Shown one piece after another: positions 56,309-64,000 of a stretch of DNA of 64,000 bases. The stretch is from Acinetobacter dispersus (GTDB taxonomy: Bacteria > Pseudomonadota > Gammaproteobacteria > Pseudomonadales > Moraxellaceae): NCBI RefSeq assembly GCF_009884975.1, contig NZ_CP041970.1, positions 3,410,001-3,474,000 of the forward strand, in the 5' to 3' direction. The position numbers and the translations under genes are program-made. The notes beneath the pieces are model-generated. The model ran no database searches, was not told the origin of the DNA, and worked only from the letters and a program-made list of their open reading frames with translations. Each line of letters opens with the position of its first letter. Within the stretch, counting starts at the first letter, position 1.

Positions 56309-56680
56309 ATGCATAAAATTGCGATGATCTTGGGATCTGCTTTATTCCTCACAGCATGTAATCAACCAACAGCACCATCGCAGCAACAAGCAGCCGTGCA
56401 AAAGAGTACGGTGATGCATGCGATCTTATCGGATCAGCCCGATCTATTTCATGCAGACAGCAATTTAAAAATCGATCAGCAATTCAATAGTGCCGAGAAT
56501 CCAACCGATGCACAGGTCACAGTTGAACAAGCTCAATTAGATGATTCGGTGATTGCGGTGCGGACAGAATATCAATTGAAACGAAATCAAGATGTTTGGA
56601 AAGTGGTCAATAAAAAGCAAAGCTATCAATGTGCCCGAGGAGAAAATACCGAGACTTTCCAGTTTGATCTCTGCCCATAA
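56309..56680 (+). CDS. small lipoprotein
   Basis: A 123-residue lipoprotein I cannot place in a family. ATG 56309 (GGATGGG upstream) gives MHKIAMILGSALFLTACNQ with lipobox LTAC (Cys17). The mature part is polar, with a Gln/Ala linker and a pair of Cys near the end (YQCARGE, DLCP). Pattern VRTEYQLKRNQDVWKVVNKKQSYQC hints at a small beta domain. The longer reading to 56207 is leader. Lies divergent to the DUF4349 gene, which may share function. Confidence 0.7.
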   Translation: MHKIAMILGSALFLTACNQPTAPSQQQAAVQKSTVMHAILSDQPDLFHADSNLKIDQQFNSAENPTDAQVTVEQAQLDDSVIAVRTEYQLKRNQDVWKVVNKKQSYQCARGENTETFQFDLCP

Positions 56681-57038
56681 GTATGGGTTCTATTTAGAGC
56701 TGCGTATAAAATATCAGCAAAGATGTGGATAACTTTTTGGTTATACACATCTCAATATGAGCGTTATCGGCTGTTTAAATTGCGGTCATTTTGAAAAAGT
56801 GCTACAGTTACGCGTGGCAATTTGGCCAAACGGTAAAACATTTACCAATCTCACGTAAATAAATTGTTTTTCTTATATACACCTAGTGAATACGGTGTTT
56901 TCACATTTATCACATGCTTTCTCACAGCATGAAATCAAAATTTAATTTAAATCTAAGCCATAAAATCTTGTGGTGATGATCCCTTTTTCGTTTTGAAAAA
57001 TGGGACGAACACGAGTTGGTTATTTTTGTGAATAAAAC
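56681..57038. other. intergenic region upstream of craA-like gene
   Basis: 358 bases with a dyad of two DnaA-box 9-mers (56724-56749), a 34-codon reading from ATG 56758 (MSVIGCLNCGHFEK..., no SD) and the presumed promoter of the exporter. No regulator gene is next to the exporter. Confidence 0.5.
56724..56749. repeat. inverted pair of DnaA-box-like 9-mers
   Basis: TGTGGATAAC and GTTATACACA are inverted repeats with one mismatch and a six-base spacer. Each contains a consensus TTATNCACA box. Confidence 0.55.
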
Positions 57039-58277
57039 ATGATGACGAATAATCAGAACATGACGTTAAACCGTATAACGCTCATGTTTCCTTTAGCTTT
57101 AGTGCTATTCGAATTTTCAGTTTATATCGGTAATGACTTGATTCAACCTGCGATGTTGTCGATTACAGAACAATTTGCAGTCAGTGCAACGTGGGCACCG
57201 TCGTCAATGTCATTTTATTTGTTGGGTGGTGCCAGTGTCGCATGGCTGTTGGGACCGCTTTCGGATCGTCTCGGGCGTAAAAAAGTACTGTTGGCAGGTG
57301 TGGCATTTTTTACGGTTTGTTGTTTGCTGATTTTATTGACGCACAATATTGAACAATTCCTGACCTTGCGTTTCTTGCAGGGTATGGGGCTAAGCGTCAT
57401 TTCTGCGGTCGGTTATGCAGCCATTCAAGAAACCTTTGAAGAGCGTGATGCGATCAAAGTTATGGCACTGATGGCAAATATTTCTTTATTGGCGCCTTTA
57501 CTAGGCCCTGTATTGGGGGCATTCCTGATTGATTATGTGTCATGGCATTGGGGTTTCGTCGCCATTGCTGCGGTGTCTTTTATCAGTTGGTTTGGCTTAA
57601 AGAAATTTATGCCTGCGACACAAGAAAGCCGTAAACAACCGAAGCAGCCTTTTAGTTATATTTTTGATGACTTTAAAAAGGTATTGAGCAACCGTCATTT
57701 CTTGGGTTTAAGCATTGCCTTACCGATGGTGGGTATGCCGTTGATGTTATGGATTGCTTTATCACCAATCATTTTAGTTGATGAGCTGAAATTGAGCAGT
57801 GTGCAATATGGCTTGGCGCAGTTTCCTGTGTTCTTTGGCTTAATTGCAGGCAATATCATCCTGATCAAGATTATTGATCGTTTCCCGCTAGGTAAAACCA
57901 TTCTATTTGGTTTGCCGATCATGTTATTGGGTACTGCATTCTTGCTGCTCGGTGTCATTTGGCAAAGCTATTTGGTGCCTTGTTTATTGATTGGTATGAC
58001 TTTAATCAGTTTGGGCGAGGGGATTAGCTTCTCGGTGATGTACCGTTTTGCACTGATGTCTTCGGAAGTCTCAAAAGGAACAGTCGCAGCCGCGGTCTCG
58101 ATGTTGATGATGATCAGTTATTTTGTCGTGATTGAATTGGTTCGTGTGCTGTATACGCATTTCCATATTTGGGCCTTTGCTTTAGCCAGTTTGGTCTTGA
58201 TTTTATTCTGGTTTAGTTCACCACGCCATGCCTTGAAACAGCATATGCTGGCACGTCAGCAAGACGGGTTGAATTAA
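57039..58277 (+). CDS. craA: CraA/MdfA-like MFS multidrug exporter
   Basis: A 412-residue, 12-TM DHA1 exporter. By memory of the protein, it matches Acinetobacter CraA, the chloramphenicol exporter, in long blocks: TLMFPLALVLFEF, VYIGNDLIQPAML, ATWAPSSMSFYLLGGASVAW, then LGPLSDRLGRKKVLL and LMANISLLAPLLGPVLGAFL. The TM1 acidic pair E25 and D33 corresponds to the proton and substrate residues of MdfA. Motif A (GPLSDRLGRKK) and motif C-like (APLLGPVLGAF) are intact. Inner membrane; proton antiport. Single gene, with a terminator shared with the convergent FUSC gene. Confidence 0.9.
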   Translation: MMTNNQNMTLNRITLMFPLALVLFEFSVYIGNDLIQPAMLSITEQFAVSATWAPSSMSFYLLGGASVAWLLGPLSDRLGRKKVLLAGVAFFTVCCLLILLTHNIEQFLTLRFLQGMGLSVISAVGYAAIQETFEERDAIKVMALMANISLLAPLLGPVLGAFLIDYVSWHWGFVAIAAVSFISWFGLKKFMPATQESRKQPKQPFSYIFDDFKKVLSNRHFLGLSIALPMVGMPLMLWIALSPIILVDELKLSSVQYGLAQFPVFFGLIAGNIILIKIIDRFPLGKTILFGLPIMLLGTAFLLLGVIWQSYLVPCLLIGMTLISLGEGISFSVMYRFALMSSEVSKGTVAAAVSMLMMISYFVVIELVRVLYTHFHIWAFALASLVLILFWFSSPRHALKQHMLARQQDGLN

Positions 58278-58289
58278 TTATCCCCATCG

Positions 58290-58326
58290 ACTGCTCACTT
58301 GATTTCTAAGGCGAGCAGTTTATTTT
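58290..58326 (+). terminator. terminator between craA and FUSC gene
   Basis: ACTGCTC and GAGCAGT arms around a 16-base loop, then TTTATTTTTT on the plus strand. It overlaps the last codons of the convergent FUSC gene. Confidence 0.7.
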
Positions 58327-60445
58327 TTAATAGGACTAACTCAGGTAAGGTCTCGAGTAACAGACTCATTTGTTTTAACAGCAACGGGTGCTTTGCAGAG
58401 ACCTGATGCTGTTGATTGAGGATCTCAATCTCTTCGAGCAACCGTTCTACTTGCTGTTGCGGAATAGCGGCTTGTTCGATCAGACTTTGCTTGAGCACAT
58501 TCTCAATTTTATCCAGTAGTTCTAACAACGCCTGATCTTCAATTTTTTCCCGTTGATGTCCTAAGGCCGAGACATAGCTGAGTTGGCTATGGCTATAGAC
58601 CAAATAGCGAAAGGCATGTTGAATGAGTTCTTGGTTAGGCTGGGGTTCGGTACTCAGACTTGAGATCATATTCGACAGCTCGATCTGGGCATTATGTGCG
58701 GCACGTCGAGTGGTTCGGTATTCCAGATCGAGTTCACGTCCTTGATGATACTGCTGTACCACCACATGAAAATAATCGAAGGTGGTTTGATTATTTTTCT
58801 TAATGTTGCTAGAGATATTACGAAAATTCCAATCAGGCCAAATGAAATTGACCGCCAGCCAAGCAATCGCACAGCCAATAAAAGTGTCAATAATGCGTGG
58901 CAGAATAATACTAAAACCCGCACCTTTTAAATTAAAAATCAATAACACCATCAAAGTGGCCATGACCGTAGCAAGTGCATATTTCTTTTGTCTTAAATAG
59001 AAAAATGAGACCCCACAGATGACGGTTAATAGCAATTGGCCTTCAATACTGGGTACAAAATAAAGAATGGGGATACCGAATAACACCCCGAGTAAAGTGC
59101 CAATGGTTCTGAGCTTGAGACGGCTTTTGGTGGCAAAGTAGGTGATTTGGCAAACAAATAAACTGGTGAGTAAAATCCAGTAGCCATTTTGGGCAAAAGG
59201 CAATAAGGAAATGGCATAACCTACTGCAAAGATCACAGCCAAACGGACGGCATGGCGGAACAGCGCCGATCGCGGGCTGAGTTGTTGTTTGATTTTTAAC
59301 ATCAGATCTTGAACGCCCTGAATATCATCATCGAGTAAGTTCAAATGATCTTGATGTTGCTGCGGTGAAAGCTGTTCAATATTTTGATTGAGTTGCAGTT
59401 GAGCAAACTGCTCGTGCACACTTTTTAAATTATTGAGGATCAATTCCAGATTTTTAACTTCAAGATTATGGGGATGTTGTTGCACCCAATCACGCATCGA
59501 CAATTCTAGATTTTCTAGTGCTTTACTGGCAGATTCACGGGGCTGATAGCTTTGATGATGTAAGATCGCTCGGCTTAAATCATTGCATGCCAAGGCTTGA
59601 AGCTGCATATTTTTTTGAATACGAAAAATTAAATCACTGCGGCTAAAATTTTGATGGATCTTTTCATAATGCAGATAACTGGATGTGACCTGTTCATGCA
59701 TGTCTTGGGCGAAATAATATAAGTTCAGCCAATAAATACTGGTGTTGTTAACGCGAGATGCTTTTAAGCGCGTCAGTAAGGAGTTCTTGGCTTGATTCAG
59801 GCTACTGACCACTTGGCTATTTTTATGAGAAAGTTCGAATAGCAGTGTTTCAACATTATCAATATTATCTGGGTCGAATAAACGTGATTTGGCTTGTAGT
59901 AATTCAGCAATATCCTGAAAAATAGTGGAAATCTTTTCTTGTAAAGGTAAGGTTGGGCGAATAACAAAAAATAAGATCGAAGTCAGCCCATACCACAAGG
60001 CACCCAATACAAAATAACTCGGTTGCTGATACCAATCTGGATATTCTCCTAAACCAAACATGGTATAGATTGAAAGTAAAATCGTACCAAAGGAAATGGT
60101 GGCATAGCGTTGCCCAAGTGCACCCATCATGACCAGCGCTGCACTGGAGAAGCTGAGATAGACGATGAACCAAAATTTATAGGGGGCGAGAAACTCTAAA
60201 ATAGTACTGACCGTAAAGAACAGCACACAGACATAGATCAGATTGCGTAAACGGATACTGAGACGATCATCAAAGTCGGTCAGTGCGGTCGCAATTGCGC
60301 CTAAGGTAACAGGAACAATCAGTTGCCCGAATCCAAGCTGATATAAGCCTAATGTTGTACCGCAAAGTACAATCAAGATTTGTAGGCAATAAAGAACAAT
60401 TGAGTTGGAACGAAAGCGATTGAACAGGCGGGATATATTTTTCAC
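58295..60445 (-). CDS. YccS/FUSC-family inner-membrane protein
   Basis: A 716-residue protein with two clusters of about five or six helices (about 15-160 and 390-520). They are separated by a soluble helical domain and followed by a cytoplasmic C-terminal domain. The pattern fits the YccS/YhfK family with FUSC-like modules; FGQLIVPVTLGAIATALTDFDD at residues about 38-59 and the second-module RRAAHNAQIELSNMISSLSTEP near 620 are typical of YccS. Relatives (AaeB) export aromatic acids, but the role of YccS is not known. Convergent with the craA-like gene. Confidence 0.88.
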   Translation of the reverse strand: MKNISRLFNRFRSNSIVLYCLQILIVLCGTTLGLYQLGFGQLIVPVTLGAIATALTDFDDRLSIRLRNLIYVCVLFFTVSTILEFLAPYKFWFIVYLSFSSAALVMMGALGQRYATISFGTILLSIYTMFGLGEYPDWYQQPSYFVLGALWYGLTSILFFVIRPTLPLQEKISTIFQDIAELLQAKSRLFDPDNIDNVETLLFELSHKNSQVVSSLNQAKNSLLTRLKASRVNNTSIYWLNLYYFAQDMHEQVTSSYLHYEKIHQNFSRSDLIFRIQKNMQLQALACNDLSRAILHHQSYQPRESASKALENLELSMRDWVQQHPHNLEVKNLELILNNLKSVHEQFAQLQLNQNIEQLSPQQHQDHLNLLDDDIQGVQDLMLKIKQQLSPRSALFRHAVRLAVIFAVGYAISLLPFAQNGYWILLTSLFVCQITYFATKSRLKLRTIGTLLGVLFGIPILYFVPSIEGQLLLTVICGVSFFYLRQKKYALATVMATLMVLLIFNLKGAGFSIILPRIIDTFIGCAIAWLAVNFIWPDWNFRNISSNIKKNNQTTFDYFHVVVQQYHQGRELDLEYRTTRRAAHNAQIELSNMISSLSTEPQPNQELIQHAFRYLVYSHSQLSYVSALGHQREKIEDQALLELLDKIENVLKQSLIEQAAIPQQQVERLLEEIEILNQQHQVSAKHPLLLKQMSLLLETLPELVLLKNKLLALEIK

Positions 60446-60690
60446 GATTCTTATTCTTTAATATGTTCTGGATTCATCATACAAATAAATTTCCCAAAGG
60501 AAAGCATTGTTAACCAACAAGTAGCACTATTTTTTAGCATCAATATTTGCATGATTTTTCAAATAATAGATAAGATGCAAAATTCGTGCTCAGTTGTATT
60601 TTGTTATGATGAGATTATTAAAGAACATATAAAAAATGACTAAAAGCAAAGCAACTGTGGATAACTTGAGAGATACCCACAGTATTTAGA

Positions 60691-61272
60691 TTACTTAATC
60701 ACACCACAGGCAATACGGTCACCACCACCACCTAATGGTTTTGGTGTATCCGAATAATTGTCTCCACCAACATGGATCATGATCGCACGATTTTGAATAT
60801 CAGCCAGTTTTAAACGTGGCGCAATCACTGGAGTGGTTGCAAAACCTTTGTCATTCACCACCAATACGGGTAAATCGCCTAAGTGGCCCGTTTCAGGCGT
60901 ACCATGATGCGCGACTTTTTCAGGATTTAAATGACTGCCTGCTGCCAAGGCTGCCCCCATTTTTCCATCTTTTAATGCAGCTTCACAGGATGGGTTCTCA
61001 TGGATGTGGAAACCATGTTCGCCAGGGGAAAGTTTCCAAAGCGCAGGGGTAATTAATAAACCTTTAGGCGTTTGTTGAAAAGCAACCGTTCCGATTGAAG
61101 CACCAATACCATTGGCATCGACTTGATAGACTTGGATCAATTGCTTTTGATCCGTTGGGCTGGTCTTGGTTTGGATTTTAGCTGCATTGTTATCGAGAGA
61201 AACCGAAGAGCAGGCTGCGAGACTGAAACTCAGACAGCCGAGCAGAGAAATTTTTTGAAGCATTGAAGTCAT
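60691..61272 (-). CDS. sodC: Cu/Zn superoxide dismutase, lipoprotein form
   Basis: Periplasmic SOD that removes superoxide from outside the cytosol. It has 193 residues from ATG 61272 (AAGGATA upstream). The signal ends in lipobox LAAC, so it should be membrane-anchored. Copper ligands are in GEHGFHIHENPSC, and further His/Asp ligands in GSHLNPEKVAHHGTPETGHLGDLP (Zn loop). The disulfide uses the Cys of NPSC and IACGVIK, and MIHVGGDNYSD is the usual C-terminal copper-His segment. The catalytic Arg normally near the end is not evident by eye in GGGGDRIACG except as R of DRIAC, which fits. Confidence 0.94.
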   Translation of the reverse strand: MTSMLQKISLLGCLSFSLAACSSVSLDNNAAKIQTKTSPTDQKQLIQVYQVDANGIGASIGTVAFQQTPKGLLITPALWKLSPGEHGFHIHENPSCEAALKDGKMGAALAAGSHLNPEKVAHHGTPETGHLGDLPVLVVNDKGFATTPVIAPRLKLADIQNRAIMIHVGGDNYSDTPKPLGGGGDRIACGVIK

Positions 61273-61380
61273 TGCGAAGATATCCTTATAAATTATCTTT
61301 ATTTGACGATTCAAACAAAGTAAGCGATATCTCGCAAGCAACATTAATCAATTCATGACAAAAAATTAAACAAAACAAAC

Positions 61381-62490
61381 CTACTTGGTTTCGGGAGGAG
61401 CTTCCAAAGCCGCAACAGGTTCATCGACATTTTCATGCAACCATTCACGCCAAATTGCCAACAAGATGGCTAAAATCACTGGGCCAATGAATAGGCCGAC
61501 CAGACCAAAGCTCGCAATACCCCCTAATACCCCGAACATAATCAAAATGAATGGAATTTGGGTCGCGCCTGAAATCACTAATGGTCGAATGACGTTATCC
61601 GAGCTGCTCACGATGAGTACACCCCAAACCACAACGCCAATGGCTTCCATGGTTTGTCCTTGTGCAAATAACCACAGACCAACCCCAAGATATGAAACTG
61701 GTGTTCCAAAAGGAATCAGTGCCAAGATAAAGGTGACCATGGTCAACAGCATTGGATTTGGCACACCTGCAACAAAATAGCTGAGGCCCGCTAATAAGGC
61801 TTGTGCAACTGCAGTTAAACCAACGCCGTATACGACAGCACGAGTTGTCTCTGAAATGGTGTCTAAATAATGGTGTACGCGTGGACCAATCACCATTTCC
61901 AAGGCACGACTCACTTGTGCCAAAATCATTTGTCCATCACGGTAGAAAAAGAACAAAGTCATCAGTGCAAATGTGAGTTTGACCAAGTTACGGCTAATCT
62001 CGCTCAACACAAAACGGCCATAACTCAGATGGCTTTGAATCCATTCGGCAATATTCTTGGTAATACTGTTTGGATCACTACTCAGTTCATTGACAGTACG
62101 ACTGATGTCTTTGCCAATAATCGGTAGATTTTTGATAAATTCAGGGACTTGAATATGACCTGAAAACAGTTGTCGCTGTAAATTAAAATATAAATTACGA
62201 CCTTCAAGTTGCAACATAAAGATTGCACAGATAAATGGCACACCAATCACAATAATGACCAAGCTAATCATCAGGGTGGCATTCAATGTAGGTCGGTTTT
62301 CACCAAAGAAACGACGCTGTACCCATAGATATAAGGGCCAAGTCATATAGGCAATAATTGCGGCCCAAAGGACAGGGACAATAAAGTATTTGAGAATACT
62401 GAATCCCAAAAAGAGCAGGACAAAAAACAGTCCAAACAGCAAAACGCGTTGTAATATGGGAGCGTATTGTTGCACGATAGTATTTCTCAA
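61381..62490 (-). CDS. AI-2E family transporter
   Basis: A 369-residue membrane protein of the AI-2E/PerM superfamily with about seven or eight helices. Family features are LWAAIIAYMTWPLYLWV near the N-terminus, a long periplasmic or amphipathic segment (about 90-150), VYGVGLTAVAQALLAGLSYFVAGVPNP (in part), LIPFGTPVSYLGVGLWL and VGLFIGPVILAILLAIWREW. Members act as exporters or Na+/H+ antiporters; the substrate here is unknown. Possibly co-transcribed from upstream of ParA, but over 100 bases separate them. Confidence 0.9.
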   Translation of the reverse strand: MRNTIVQQYAPILQRVLLFGLFFVLLFLGFSILKYFIVPVLWAAIIAYMTWPLYLWVQRRFFGENRPTLNATLMISLVIIVIGVPFICAIFMLQLEGRNLYFNLQRQLFSGHIQVPEFIKNLPIIGKDISRTVNELSSDPNSITKNIAEWIQSHLSYGRFVLSEISRNLVKLTFALMTLFFFYRDGQMILAQVSRALEMVIGPRVHHYLDTISETTRAVVYGVGLTAVAQALLAGLSYFVAGVPNPMLLTMVTFILALIPFGTPVSYLGVGLWLFAQGQTMEAIGVVVWGVLIVSSSDNVIRPLVISGATQIPFILIMFGVLGGIASFGLVGLFIGPVILAILLAIWREWLHENVDEPVAALEAPPETK

Positions 62491-62598
62491 GTGCTATAAA
62501 TTGAATAAAACCATCTTAACTGAAAAAGTAGGCAAGGGAAATTTTCATTTCCCTATTTTAGGATTTGATATCAAAAGATTACGTTTCTTTGCAAAGCC

Positions 62599-63243
62599 TT
62601 AAAACCACTCGCTCGGATCATCGACCAATTGATTTAAAACAGGCTGCCATTGGCTTTGGATGCTGACAAAGTTTTTCTGGGTTTTATCAAACACACTGAG
62701 TCCTTGCATTGCCAATGTACCGTAAGCGCTGCGCTCGGAAATCCATGCCACAGGATCTTGCTCAATCTTGCTAAAGAAATCCTGAATATCTTTGGAACTG
62801 GCACTGTTCGGTTTGACACGATTGGCAATCAATAGGATTTGCACTTTGCCTTTACGAATACGCTTAATATCTTGTAAATGTTTTAAGAAGCGACGGGTAC
62901 TGTCGATATCAAAGAACGATGGTTGCAACGGTGTCACGATGGCATGCGCTTCGCTGACCAGTTGCTCTGCATGTTCACCTGAAAGTGCACCAGGCGCATC
63001 GATAATTAAATAATCTAAATTCTTGGGTGCTTCACCAATTGATTTTTCATGTCGCCAATCCAGACTCTGAATACCTGTGACGGTTTCAGGACGTTGCTTG
63101 AGCCATTGCAGAGACGATTTTTGGTTGTCAGCGTCAGCCAGCGCAACCTTATATCCTTTTTGAGATAGTGCTGCAGCCAGTGTAATAGCTGTCATGGTCT
63201 TGCCACAGCCACCTTTTTGATTTGCGATTAATATGGTTTTCAT
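62599..63243 (-). CDS. ParA/MinD-family ATPase, orphan
   Basis: A 214-residue deviant-Walker ATPase. It has KGGCGKTMTAITLAAALSQ at residues 10-28, DADNQKSSLQWLKQRP near 38-53, DAPGALSGEHAEQLV near 82 and VTPLQPSFFDIDSTRRF near 107. There is no parB gene or parS site next to it, and the cell's main ParAB is normally near oriC. Similar orphan ParA proteins position plasmids, chemosensory arrays or other cargo; the cargo here is unknown. It diverges from the Holliday-junction nuclease-related gene. Confidence 0.88.
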   Translation of the reverse strand: MKTILIANQKGGCGKTMTAITLAAALSQKGYKVALADADNQKSSLQWLKQRPETVTGIQSLDWRHEKSIGEAPKNLDYLIIDAPGALSGEHAEQLVSEAHAIVTPLQPSFFDIDSTRRFLKHLQDIKRIRKGKVQILLIANRVKPNSASSKDIQDFFSKIEQDPVAWISERSAYGTLAMQGLSVFDKTQKNFVSIQSQWQPVLNQLVDDPSEWF

Positions 63244-63373
63244 GAAATTAGATTTATTAACTAGGCTCTCGTATTCGTTTATACCTTAGCATCTTTTTCG
63301 GTCAAGTGTGTTACACATGACAAAAGTTTAATGTTGCAGTTAAATAGCTGCATTCAAGAAAAGGAAAATTGCT

Positions 63374-63844
63374 ATGTCGGTTTGGCTTGCGATGCTGATT
63401 GGTGGCTGTATTGGTGTCGTGATTACGACGATTATTTTATCCAGCACCCGTAATGGTCGGATTCAGGCTGAGTATGAAAAATATATCGCTGAACTAGAGT
63501 TAGAACATAAGCAGGCTTTGCTTGATGCGCAGAAGCGTAGTGTCAATACCAGTCGTGGGGTATTAAAAGGTAAAATGGCCGAGCAGTTTGCTCCAATCTT
63601 GCCTGAATTTCGTTATTTACCCAGCGATGCCAAGTTTTTGGGTGATCCGGTCGACTACGTTGTTTTTGATGGTTATACCGACTTTAGAGATGGCGATGGT
63701 ACAGCCGAAGATATTGAAGTGATTTTACTGGATATTAAAAGTGGTGGCGCACGCTTAAGCAAAGGACAGCAGGCGATTGCTCAAGCGGTTGCAGAAGGAC
63801 GTATTCGATTTGAAACCTTGCGCATTGATTTTGAAGGTCAATGA
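63374..63844 (+). CDS. Holliday junction resolvase-related endonuclease (PF10107)
   Basis: A 156-residue protein. An N-terminal helix (about 3-24) would anchor it in the membrane, followed by a charged coiled-coil segment (EYEKYIAELELEHKQALLDAQ in part). The catalytic-like domain has GVLKGKMAEQFAPILPEF, GDPVDYVVFDG and VILLDIKSGGARLSKGQQA, a PD-(D/E)xK-like pattern with D...DIK. The family is annotated as related to archaeal Holliday junction resolvases. A membrane-tethered nuclease is an odd combination, and its role is unknown. It overlaps the convergent methyltransferase end by 7 bases. Confidence 0.82.
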   Translation: MSVWLAMLIGGCIGVVITTIILSSTRNGRIQAEYEKYIAELELEHKQALLDAQKRSVNTSRGVLKGKMAEQFAPILPEFRYLPSDAKFLGDPVDYVVFDGYTDFRDGDGTAEDIEVILLDIKSGGARLSKGQQAIAQAVAEGRIRFETLRIDFEGQ

Positions 63845-64000
63845 GGTGTTTCTAATTTTTGTACGCGCGCCAACAGCATTGTTTGTGCGACGGCAGGAAT
63901 ACCTTCTGCATCAAAATATTCTTTTTCGATGAATTTAAATTTGGCTTGCAAGAGCTGGCGTTCAATGTCTCGATTCAGATGACAACCATCGGCAATACGT
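63838..64000 (-). CDS. C-terminal end of a probable SAM-dependent methyltransferase (partial)
   Basis: The last 54 codons of a gene that continues beyond the window. The translation RIADGCHLNRDIERQLLQ..., with FKFIEKEYFDAEGIPA and QTMLLARVQKLETPH, fits the end of class I (type 11) methyltransferases, where a GCHxNR segment is followed by a final helix and strand. The SAM-binding part is outside the window, so the assignment is tentative. Confidence 0.6.
   Translation of the reverse strand, partial: RIADGCHLNRDIERQLLQAKFKFIEKEYFDAEGIPAVAQTMLLARVQKLETPH

Noticed and set aside
56758..56862. 34-codon ORF with CxxC upstream of the craA-like gene
   Set aside because: No SD and no recognised family; noted only in the intergenic description.

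Overview
The window reads as a chromosomal segment of an Acinetobacter species or a close Moraxellaceae relative. The evidence is moderately AT-rich DNA, the block aroK-aroB-SPOR protein-gltBD, a PilA/TfpO/PglL pilin glycosylation locus, a SpoT whose synthetase half looks degenerate, an MFS protein very like the Acinetobacter chloramphenicol exporter CraA, and divergent serA and D-2-hydroxyglutarate dehydrogenase genes. No IS element, prophage, CRISPR array, rRNA or tRNA was seen.

Layout. 1-9.0 kb: shikimate genes, a SPOR-domain membrane protein and glutamate synthase; a textbook sigma-54 (-24/-12) sequence lies far upstream of gltB. 9.1-14 kb: a Fur-box-preceded 14-TM exporter, a PF10118 hydrolase, and a lemA operon with two TPM-domain proteins. 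14-19.4 kb: type IV pilin and pilin-modification island. It holds pilA (sigma-54 promoter, C-terminal Ser), a very AT-rich TfpO-like ligase broken at a run of eight G, a second inverted pilin with its own sigma-54 promoter, a divergent TfpX/TfpZ-family accessory gene, and the general O-oligosaccharyltransferase PglL. 19.4-25.7 kb: bfr, bfd (Fur box), ridA, spoT, rpoZ, gmk, ispH.

25.7-42.5 kb: two complete tandem minor-pilin operons, each fimT-pilV-pilW-pilX-pilY1-pilE (the first also carries a second pilE/comF-like gene). They are clearly paralogous but strongly diverged. Several of these prepilins have unusually long leaders, the extreme being 71 residues. 42.6-46.7 kb: rpsP-rimM-trmD-rplS, then truB and a TSUP permease. 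46.7-49 kb: two EamA exporters flanking a GNAT acetyltransferase. 49-52 kb: serA and D2HGDH. 52-57 kb: small hypothetical genes, a nucleotidyltransferase, a ygiN-mdaB quinone pair and two lipoproteins. 57-64 kb: craA-like exporter, YccS/FUSC protein, Cu/Zn SOD, AI-2E transporter, orphan ParA, a Holliday-junction-nuclease-related protein and the 3' end of a probable methyltransferase.

Taken together, about one third of the window (14.4-19.4 and 25.7-42.5 kb) builds, tips and glycosylates type IV pili, the machinery of twitching and DNA uptake. The strongest leads are a possible phase-variable pilin glycosyltransferase, coexistence of two pilin/accessory systems, and duplication of the whole PilY1 tip operon.
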